Under the pieces are notes generated by a model. The model saw only the letters and a program-made list of their open reading frames with translations. It was not told the DNA's origin and searched no databases. From JBDHUJ01 sp039809105 (GTDB lineage Bacteria > Patescibacteriota > Saccharimonadia > Saccharimonadales > UBA4665): DNA of 10,701 nucleotides. Where the stretch lies: the NCBI GenBank assembly GCA_039809105.1, contig JBDHUJ010000041.1, forward strand, positions 1-10,701, written 5' to 3'. Below, one piece after another: positions 6,110 through 10,701 of this stretch. The position numbers and the translations under genes are program-made. How positions within the stretch are numbered: the first letter of the stretch is position 1; the number at the start of each line of letters is the position of its first letter.

Positions 6110-6230
6110 TCCGCGAGGGAGTCGAACGGGAGTGCCAGTGGCACTCCCCGGCACCCGAAGCCCCGGAGCGTGAGCGAAGGGGTTGTCTAGCCAGGACATT
6201 CGTGTCCTCGGCGACAAGGCGACTCCCGCC
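6107..6230. other. Cloverleaf-like set of nested stems, candidate structured RNA or DNA element
   Basis: A closing stem, GGGAGTCG (6117-6124) with CGACTCCC (6220-6227), encloses three hairpins: GGGAGTGCC-AGT-GGCACTCCC (6128-6148, 9 bp), AGCCCC 6159-6164 with GGGGTT 6179-6184 (with an inner GC-GTGA-GC), and a long stem made of TTGTC/GACAA, GCC/GGC and AGGACA-TTCG-TGTCCT (6183-6217). The left closing arm can alternatively form a local hairpin, GACTCC 6107-6112 with GGAGTC 6118-6123. The strand is unknown. I do not recognise a family, and there is no obvious promoter on either side. Confidence 0.4.
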
Positions 6231-6274
6231 GGGATTCAAACTCATAACCGATTAGTCTGACAAGCTTTAGCCAA

Positions 6275-6309
6275 TGGTAGAACTAGTAGCGAAGCGAATA
6301 GTTATACCA
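6275..6309. repeat. Imperfect 11-bp inverted repeat
   Basis: TGGTAGAACTA (6275-6285) pairs with TAGTTATACCA (6299-6309) with one mismatch around a GTAGCGAAGCGAA loop. The loop contains GCGAAGC, known as an unusually stable mini-hairpin sequence. A second CGAA-GCG-TTCG follows at 6311-6321. The left arm reads like a tRNA D-arm (CCAATGGTAGAACTA), but no full tRNA folds here. Confidence 0.45.
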
Positions 6310-6406
6310 CCGAAGCGTTCGACCCCAGGACCACTAGCCACAAACTAAGATTTTTGTTACTTACATCACATGCTACGACGAACTGCACTGCGTTAGACTC
6401 CGGGCC

Positions 6407-6415
6407 TGCTATGAT
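6407..6415 (+). promoter_or_regulatory. Extended -10 promoter of the SGNH-like gene
   Basis: TGC-TATGAT (6407-6415) is an extended -10 element ending 6 nt before ATG 6422, so the start point should fall at or next to the A of the ATG. No clear -35 is seen, as is usual for extended -10 promoters. Confidence 0.55.
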
Positions 6416-6421
6416 AAACTC

Positions 6422-7054
6422 ATGCGAATGCTGTTCATCCACCGTTCCGTCGGTCGCAACCTGCTCGAAGAGGGCAATCTGCGCCAGCTACTGAACTCGT
6501 GGCACATCCAGCTGGACGACTACGATAACAACACCGGCATACTAACGTACGACGACGGCACGGCCGCCCGTGGCCTGATCATCCCCGGCAACAACACCAA
6601 CCCCGAGAGTCTCGCCGCCTTCTTTGCCGACTGGCCCGAACTGTTGAACGGCTACGACGCCGTCATGTTCAAATCGTGCTACCCAAACAGCCACATTCAG
6701 GACGCCCACGCGCTTGAAACCGCACAAACCTACTACACGTCGATTCTCGGCGCGTTCAGGACCCGTCAGAAGACGCTCATCATCCTCACCACGCCGCCGC
6801 TCCGACCCCTGTTTACCAATACCCGTGAAGCCGCGCTAGCCAACCAGCTAGCCGCATGGCTGGTCGGTTCGAGTGACGACCTGGTGCACGTTTTCGACTT
6901 CCACCACGCCCTCTCGGAACCGGCCGGCCGCCACACTGGCATGCTCAAGCGCGCCTACCGCCGCCCGGCGCCATGGGACAACCACCCCAACAGCCTGGCC
7001 CACCAGACTCTCGCCCCCCACATCGCCACCTTCATCGGCTCCCTCAGTAAATAA
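6422..7054 (+). CDS. SGNH/GDSL-like hydrolase
   Basis: 210 residues, of normal length for a minimal SGNH fold. Block I is MLFIHRSVGRNLLEEG, where S9 in the HRSVG motif would be the nucleophile. KSCYPNS (84-90) corresponds to the later oxyanion-hole block, ILTTPPL (121-127) is a core strand, and WDNHPNSLAHQ (185-195) carries the C-terminal D-x-H pair (D186, H188). Such enzymes cleave esters of carbohydrates, lipids or peptidoglycan substituents; the substrate here cannot be told. No signal peptide or membrane helix is present, so it is probably cytoplasmic. The start is supported by the extended -10 box 6 nt upstream (leaderless). ATG 6428 is a less likely alternative. The composition is distinctly GC-rich compared with genes to the left, marking the return to the chromosomal backbone. 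The Nudix gene begins 22 nt downstream with its own -10. Confidence 0.7.
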   Translation: MRMLFIHRSVGRNLLEEGNLRQLLNSWHIQLDDYDNNTGILTYDDGTAARGLIIPGNNTNPESLAAFFADWPELLNGYDAVMFKSCYPNSHIQDAHALETAQTYYTSILGAFRTRQKTLIILTTPPLRPLFTNTREAALANQLAAWLVGSSDDLVHVFDFHHALSEPAGRHTGMLKRAYRRPAPWDNHPNSLAHQTLAPHIATFIGSLSK

Positions 7055-7063
7055 CAATTGGTT

Positions 7064-7069
7064 TATAAT
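7064..7069 (+). promoter_or_regulatory. -10 box of the Nudix gene
   Basis: TATAAT ends 7 nt before ATG 7077, giving an essentially leaderless transcript. It lies in the 22-nt gap after the hydrolase stop codon, which supports independent transcription and fixes the start codon. Confidence 0.6.
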
Positions 7070-7076
7070 CTTCTAC

Positions 7077-7487
7077 ATGAGCGGAATAGCGGACATCCAT
7101 AAAGCAGCAGGGATACTCATCAGAGACAGGAAGCTGTTGGTTGAGCGTTCAAAGGGAAAAGAGTTCTTCATAGCACCAGGCGGCTCTATAGAAACTGGCG
7201 AAACGGCCGAGCAAGCACTCGTACGTGAGTTAAAGGAAGAGTTCCAGATTGAAGTACGCGAAGAAGACCTGGGAAAGTTTGGCACATTCCGGGCAGCCGC
7301 AGCCGGGCAGGAGAGCAAAACCCTGGAAATGGTAGTTTTTACCGTCAGCCGCTGGCAAGGCGAACCGACTGCAGACAATGAGGTCGAAGAAATCGCGTGG
7401 GTAACATCCGAGACCGACCTGAATCTCGGTTCGATATTCGCCCACGAAGTCATACCCCGCCTCAAAGCCGCCGGTCTTATCGACTAG
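7077..7487 (+). CDS. Nudix hydrolase
   Basis: 136 residues, the normal length for a single Nudix domain. The Nudix box occupies residues 36-58: GSIETGE, then RELKEE (50-55), carrying the R-E-x-x-E-E metal-binding core. The usual Gly near the end of the box (GxxxxxEx7REUxEExGU) is replaced by Gln 57, a variation seen outside the core catalytic positions. Family members hydrolyse nucleoside diphosphates linked to another moiety, such as oxidised dNTPs, NADH or ADP-ribose, and the substrate here cannot be assigned. I chose ATG 7077 because a -10 box lies 7 nt before it and the protein then begins directly with the first Nudix strand (HKAAGILIRDRKLLVERS). The open frame continues upstream to 6873, but that part merely shadows the hydrolase gene. 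Confidence 0.88.
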   Translation: MSGIADIHKAAGILIRDRKLLVERSKGKEFFIAPGGSIETGETAEQALVRELKEEFQIEVREEDLGKFGTFRAAAAGQESKTLEMVVFTVSRWQGEPTADNEVEEIAWVTSETDLNLGSIFAHEVIPRLKAAGLID

Positions 7488-7528
7488 GTATTAGCATCAC
7501 TACTATCTACCTTCGATTAACAAAATAG

Positions 7529-7557
7529 TGGACAAAATTTATTTTAAGTGGTATAAT
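7529..7557 (+). promoter_or_regulatory. Sigma70-type promoter of the 125-aa gene
   Basis: TGGACA (7529-7534, 5 of 6 match to TTGACA) and TATAAT (7552-7557) with the ideal 17-nt spacer. The -10 ends 6 nt before ATG 7564, so the mRNA should start at the start codon. This is the clearest promoter of the window. Confidence 0.75.
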
Positions 7558-7563
7558 TAAATT

Positions 7564-7941
7564 ATGAATCGTATAGACCCTCAAGTCATCCAATCCTTTC
7601 GCCAGAACGGGCCGGATTATATCGCATACACGGACAACTACTTCACGTCAAATCCGGCCTACAAGATTGCTTCTATTGCCCAAAATCGTGTCGTAGAAGA
7701 AGCTGGACTAACGCTCCCAGAAGGTTATGACGACTCCACACTTGAGCGGATAACAATGATTGCCGGATTCCCCCAGCAGGAATTTCGTGTTTCAGGACGC
7801 CAAGCACAAGAACTAGCCGCAATCGGCTCTCAAATCCTCGAACTTAACAAAGCTGGCAGCATTGAGCCGCCGCTTAATTACTACGAAGAACAGTCGGTCA
7901 CGCATCTTGTACAGCTTGTCGGCCAAACGGCAATCCGTTAA
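7564..7941 (+). CDS. Hypothetical protein, 125 aa
   Basis: A small soluble protein with no family that I recognise. It has no membrane segment or signal peptide. The sequence is mostly helical: an N-terminal segment with several aromatic residues (YIAYTDNYF), a helix around 33-47 (YKIASIAQNRVVEEA), an acidic loop, and a helix around 77-97 (SGRQAQELAAIGSQILELNKA). It has a strong dedicated promoter and an inferred leaderless transcript, so it is likely a real and well-expressed gene. Neighbouring genes give no functional hint. Confidence 0.7.
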   Translation: MNRIDPQVIQSFRQNGPDYIAYTDNYFTSNPAYKIASIAQNRVVEEAGLTLPEGYDDSTLERITMIAGFPQQEFRVSGRQAQELAAIGSQILELNKAGSIEPPLNYYEEQSVTHLVQLVGQTAIR

Positions 7942-7997
7942 CGAAACAAGCTAACTAGGCCATACCACGCCTGAGTACATTTTAAGCATGCAGGGCG

Positions 7998-8003
7998 TAT
8001 AGT
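7998..8003 (+). promoter_or_regulatory. -10 box of the DUF4203-like gene
   Basis: TATAGT ends 6 nt before ATG 8010, the same spacing as at the neighbouring genes. The -35 region (about 7975-7980, GTACAT) is weak. Confidence 0.5.
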
Positions 8004-8009
8004 AAGAGC

Positions 8010-8594
8010 ATGGGAATCGGAGTTGCATATGTAGTTCTCGGGGTGGTGCTGTTGTTTTTCGGGGCGCGGCTGATGAAGCTGGCGCTGACGCTCTACGGCG
8101 CGTTGCTGGGCCTGTGGCTCACCGGTTGGCTGGCGGAACATTTCCGTTGGTCGGGCGGGGTAGAGGCACTGGTTATCATCGCCGGCGCAGTTTTGGGCGC
8201 CATTCTGTTCTACGGGTTTTACAAGGTGTTGGTCAAGGTAGCCGTGGCGCTCTTTGCCTTCAACTTCGCCTACGGCGTGTGCCTGGCGCTCGGCACCGGA
8301 GCAGTGGCCGGATTTATTTTCGCAGCGCTGGCCGGTGTGCTGGCGTACTTACTGATGCATAAATACGATGTCGTCACCAAACTCTTCATCGTCATGAGCT
8401 CGCTCCAGGGAGCCACAGCGCTCATAACCGGCATCAGCATGCTCACCCACAGTGGCACCAGCGCCGAAGACATCCTTACCGGCAACCCGTACGTCGCGCT
8501 TCAGAATTCCGAATGGGGCTTCCTGGCGGCCCTCATCATCGCCCTCGTCGGCATCTCCGTCCAGCTCAAAAACACCAAAAAATCCGACGATTAG
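8010..8594 (+). CDS. Polytopic membrane protein, DUF4203/TMEM198-like
   Basis: 194 residues, almost entirely hydrophobic, with about seven predicted spans: 3-18, 22-41, 50-70, 73-93, 96-116, 122-145 and 169-185. Many small residues (Gly, Ala) lie inside the spans, and the first two helices are linked by a short FFGARLMK turn, the general look of the DUF4203/TMEM198 family. The tail (KNTKKSDD) is charged and probably cytoplasmic. No transport motif or catalytic residue is visible; a channel- or scaffold-like role is possible but not shown. The loop between spans 6 and 7 (146-168) is polar and may face outward. It is transcribed from its own -10 box 6 nt before the ATG. Confidence 0.75.
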   Translation: MGIGVAYVVLGVVLLFFGARLMKLALTLYGALLGLWLTGWLAEHFRWSGGVEALVIIAGAVLGAILFYGFYKVLVKVAVALFAFNFAYGVCLALGTGAVAGFIFAALAGVLAYLLMHKYDVVTKLFIVMSSLQGATALITGISMLTHSGTSAEDILTGNPYVALQNSEWGFLAALIIALVGISVQLKNTKKSDD

Positions 8595-8609
8595 CGACCG
8601 CAAAAGTAC

Positions 8610-8638
8610 TTGCAATGCACTAGATAGTGGCGTATATA
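8610..8638 (+). promoter_or_regulatory. Promoter deciding the start of the 128-aa gene
   Basis: TTGCAA (8610-8615) and TATATA (8633-8638) are spaced by 17 nt, and the -10 ends 6 nt before ATG 8645. This supports ATG 8645 over the in-frame GTG at 8627, which would lie upstream of the transcription start. Confidence 0.6.
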
Positions 8639-8644
8639 TGGCAT

Positions 8645-9031
8645 ATGAGTACTCCCGAACATGCTGCACCTGCCGACTTCGAACAATACCGTCTGCGACG
8701 CGCTCAACGTGAACCACTTTCACCCGAAACAGTCAAGGCTATACTTACCGGGCAGCCGGATTCCGCCGACGTATCGGTCTCTTATGGTGGTGAGGATGCC
8801 ACCCTCATACGTAAGCACGCCGAACTTCTCGGTATTACACCGCAAGACTTCATTACTAGAGCAATGATATTCGCCGTCAGTGCCCAACAGCTGCATGAGC
8901 AAGGGTTCGAATGGCCCATACTGCGCTTCGTACCGCCTCACTTACGTTTCATCCAGACGGCTATAGACAATACCGTCCGATTTTCCGGCGGCTACGTCAA
9001 AAGTATGTCTCCCGTCGACCCAGAGGTATAA
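8645..9031 (+). CDS. Hypothetical protein, 128 aa, with possible ribbon-helix-helix segment
   Basis: Soluble protein of unknown function. Residues 42-84 show a strand (DVSVSYG), a helix (DATLIRKHAELLGI) and a second helix beginning TPQDFITRAMIFAVSAQQ. This strand-helix-helix order, with a short turn and Thr/Ser capping the second helix, is what ribbon-helix-helix DNA-binding proteins look like, but the segment is central rather than N-terminal. The first 40 residues are polar with a basic patch (YRLRRAQR), and the last 40 are mixed (FEWPILRFVPPHLRF, then a polar tail). A transcriptional regulator or antitoxin-like role is possible; there is no neighbouring toxin. The start was chosen from the promoter position. 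Confidence 0.65.
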   Translation: MSTPEHAAPADFEQYRLRRAQREPLSPETVKAILTGQPDSADVSVSYGGEDATLIRKHAELLGITPQDFITRAMIFAVSAQQLHEQGFEWPILRFVPPHLRFIQTAIDNTVRFSGGYVKSMSPVDPEV

Positions 9032-9119
9032 CAAATCCCAACAAGGTCAGGTTCTCCTCCGAAACTATAGTTGCATATTTGCGCCTAAGAATAGATAATT
9101 AAGCGTAATAAGAATAAAT

Positions 9120-10514
9120 ATGCAAAACATAGAATTAGTCGGTGGTGGGATTGTCGCGGCGCTCGTAGTCGGAGCAGCGCTGTGGGGCGTAGCGCTCAAG
9201 CGCGGCAAAAAGAAGGGCAGCGCCACCTCCAGCGCACTAGCCAGCAACCTGAACATCGAAAAGGCTAAGTCGGACATCATACTCAATTCCATAGAAGATG
9301 GCGTGGTCCTCATAGACGACCAGCAGGTCATACGCCTGTTCAACCCCGGCGCTAGCAACATAACTGGCTGGAAGCGCGAAGAAGCAGAAGGACTCGATTG
9401 GCGGTCTATATTCAAGTTCGTAAACGCCAAAAACGAAGCGCTCGCAGAAGGTGAATCGCCCTTCGGCAAAGCGCTGGGCACCGGCCAGACCGTCCACGAC
9501 GACAAGTCTATCGTCATGTCCAAATCCAAAACCGGTGTCGCGGCAAGCTTCAGCGTGTCACTGCTCCGCGACGCCGAAAAGACCACCGGCCTGATAGGCA
9601 TTTTCCGCGACGTTTCGCAGGAGCGGGCAGAAGAGACGCAACGGGCAGAGTTCATCAGTACCGCCAGCCACGAAATGCGCACACCGGTCGCCGCCATCGA
9701 AGGCTACCTCAGCCTGGCGCTGAACGAACGCGTCGCCAACATCGACAGCCGCGCCCGCGAATACCTCGAAAAAGCCCACGCCAGCACCCAGCACCTCGGT
9801 CAGCTGTTCCAGGACTTGCTCACCAGCGCCAAGGCCGAAGACGGCCGGCTCACCAACCACCCGCGTGTCGTCGAAGTCGGCAAATTCCTCGAGGAGCTTG
9901 CCGAAGATTTGCGTTTCGCCGCCCAGAAAAAAAGCCTGTTCACCGAATACATCATCGGCAACAACACCGTCATAGACGCCAGTTCACCGGCCAAAACCGG
10001 TGGCGAGCACACTGTCCGGCCGTTGTACTACGCGGTAGCCGACCCCGACCGCCTGCGCGAAGTCATAACCAACTTGTTCGACAACGCCTGCAAATACACC
10101 GACGAAGGCAAAATAACCCTCGGCCTGACCGGCAACGACAGTATCGTCCAGCTGTACATCCGCGACACCGGCCACGGCATCCCGGCCGAAGACATTTCCC
10201 ATCTATTCCAAAAATTCTACCGGGTCGACAACAGCGCCACCCGCACCATCGGCGGTACGGGCCTGGGCCTGTTTATCTGCCGCAAGATTATCGAGCTCTA
10301 CAAAGGCCGCATATGGGTCGAAAGTAAGATGGGCGAAGGCAGTACGTTCTACATAAACCTGCCGCGCCTGACCAACCAGAAAGCCGAAGAGCTGCTGAAC
10401 CAAGAGGCCAGCAGCAACCAGTCGTCGCTAGGCACCATGCCGACCGATGCCACCACCCCAAGCCCCACCACAGCTGCCACTCCTGCGAGCCCTGCCGCAG
10501 GTTCAGTCAACTAA
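9120..10514 (+). CDS. Membrane-anchored PAS sensor histidine kinase
   Basis: 464 residues. A single hydrophobic segment (about 6-26) followed by a basic patch (KRGKKKG) anchors it in the membrane, and there is no extracellular sensor domain. A PAS domain spans about 48-168 (ILNSIEDGVVLIDD ... LIGIFRDVSQERAEE). HisKA follows, with phospho-acceptor H184 in SHEMRTP. The ATPase has the N box NLFDNACKYT (318-327), G1 DTGHGI (349-354), the F box LFQKFYRVD (362-370) and G2 GGTGLGLFI (378-386), so all catalytic motifs are intact. The tail, about 428-464, is low-complexity Ser, Thr, Pro and Ala. It would autophosphorylate and pass phosphate to a response regulator, but none is encoded nearby, so it is an orphan kinase in this window. 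No Shine-Dalgarno site precedes the ATG; an AT-rich TAATAA/TAAGAA stretch at 9106-9114 may be its -10. The stop overlaps the convergent gene at the right edge. Confidence 0.93.
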   Translation: MQNIELVGGGIVAALVVGAALWGVALKRGKKKGSATSSALASNLNIEKAKSDIILNSIEDGVVLIDDQQVIRLFNPGASNITGWKREEAEGLDWRSIFKFVNAKNEALAEGESPFGKALGTGQTVHDDKSIVMSKSKTGVAASFSVSLLRDAEKTTGLIGIFRDVSQERAEETQRAEFISTASHEMRTPVAAIEGYLSLALNERVANIDSRAREYLEKAHASTQHLGQLFQDLLTSAKAEDGRLTNHPRVVEVGKFLEELAEDLRFAAQKKSLFTEYIIGNNTVIDASSPAKTGGEHTVRPLYYAVADPDRLREVITNLFDNACKYTDEGKITLGLTGNDSIVQLYIRDTGHGIPAEDISHLFQKFYRVDNSATRTIGGTGLGLFICRKIIELYKGRIWVESKMGEGSTFYINLPRLTNQKAEELLNQEASSNQSSLGTMPTDATTPSPTTAATPASPAAGSVN

Positions 10515-10701
10515 CACGGAACAAGCGTAAACCGCAGGTATTCGGTAGGACTCGCAAACAGCTCCGGGTTGTTGGCCCGGGCCATCCATTCCCGGCAGAA
10601 ATCCTCCAGCCGGCGGGTCAGCAGCCGTCCGCCGTAGAGCTTGCGCATGTGCCGTTTCCCGACGCTCCACATGTTCTCGGCATGGTTGGTGTCGGCGTAA
10701 T
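10511..10701 (-). CDS. C-terminus of a DDE-type transposase-like protein (partial)
   Basis: 62 residues plus a stop (CTA 10511-10513 on the plus strand), entering from the right edge. The segment NHAENMWSVGKRHMRKLYGG, followed by a helical RRLEDFCREWMARANNPELF, resembles the end of IS1595/ISXO2-like DDE transposases, where the catalytic Glu sits in an N-x-x-E-x-x-W-S-x-x-K-R context. The family call is tentative because only the tail is visible. Its stop codon overlaps the kinase stop codon by 3 nt on the opposite strand, which leaves no room for an inverted repeat outside the kinase frame, so it may be a fixed or decayed copy rather than a freshly inserted element. Confidence 0.5.
   Translation of the reverse strand, partial: YADTNHAENMWSVGKRHMRKLYGGRLLTRRLEDFCREWMARANNPELFASPTEYLRFTLVPC

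Noticed and set aside
5949..6245. 98-codon minus-strand open frame
   Set aside because: It runs through the long terminator hairpin and the cloverleaf-like stems, is arginine/serine-rich there, and has no promoter or recognisable domain. The C-terminal part looks protein-like but is too short to support.
6225..6335. A tRNA gene on either strand
   Set aside because: T-loop and D-arm-like words are present, but T-stem, anticodon stem and acceptor arms do not pair, so no tRNA is annotated.
6873..7076. Upstream extension of the Nudix frame
   Set aside because: It overlaps the hydrolase gene out of frame, has shadow-like composition, and the -10 box before ATG 7077 fixes the real start.
8627..8644. 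GTG start at 8627 for the 128-aa gene
   Set aside because: It lies upstream of the -10 box (8633-8638) that serves ATG 8645, so it would not be in the transcript.

Overview
The window looks like an accessory region in a small-genome Candidate Phyla Radiation bacterium. Candidatus Saccharibacteria (TM7) is my best guess; it is an inference, not a proof. The supporting signs are many compact genes of unknown function, start codons sitting 6-7 nt behind sigma70-like -10 boxes (leaderless mRNAs), few Shine-Dalgarno sites, and normal use of TGA as a stop, which argues against the UGA-recoding CPR lineages.

Left part (1 to about 6050): visibly AT-rich, in contrast to the GC-rich right part, and it reads as an acquired defence-type island. 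It opens with the last codons of an IS3/IS481-type transposase, which run straight into a 5'-truncated EcoRI-family adenine methyltransferase. The methyltransferase overlaps by 4 nt an intact DUF262-HNH nuclease gene, so the pair looks like a restriction-modification operon broken by the insertion sequence. Next come a promoter-like -10 box and about 135 nt of almost continuously paired RNA (five hairpins, the last a short intrinsic terminator), then two unrecognised membrane-protein genes (81 and 316 aa) in tandem. After a repeat-rich intergenic region (a 12-bp inverted repeat and 9-bp direct repeats) lies a two-gene unit: a TIR-like protein of the 'FYSWQSD...FELGYA' type with a long helical C-terminal part, and a 238-aa protein of unknown function 12 nt downstream. 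This pair is the best candidate for an undescribed anti-phage module.

Middle (5745-6421): 677 nt without a convincing gene. It holds a very long hairpin with a U-tract (probably a bidirectional terminator), a cloverleaf-like set of nested stems, and another imperfect hairpin, with three tRNA T-loop-like motifs among them. No complete tRNA can be folded.

Right part (6422-10701): GC-rich, ordinary-looking chromosomal genes: an SGNH/GDSL-like hydrolase, a Nudix hydrolase, a 125-aa unknown, a seven-helix DUF4203/TMEM198-like membrane protein, a 128-aa protein with a possible ribbon-helix-helix segment, and a membrane-anchored PAS sensor histidine kinase with no adjacent response regulator. The first five each have their own -10 element just before the ATG. 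The window ends in a convergent partial gene resembling a DDE transposase C-terminus, whose stop codon overlaps the kinase stop codon.
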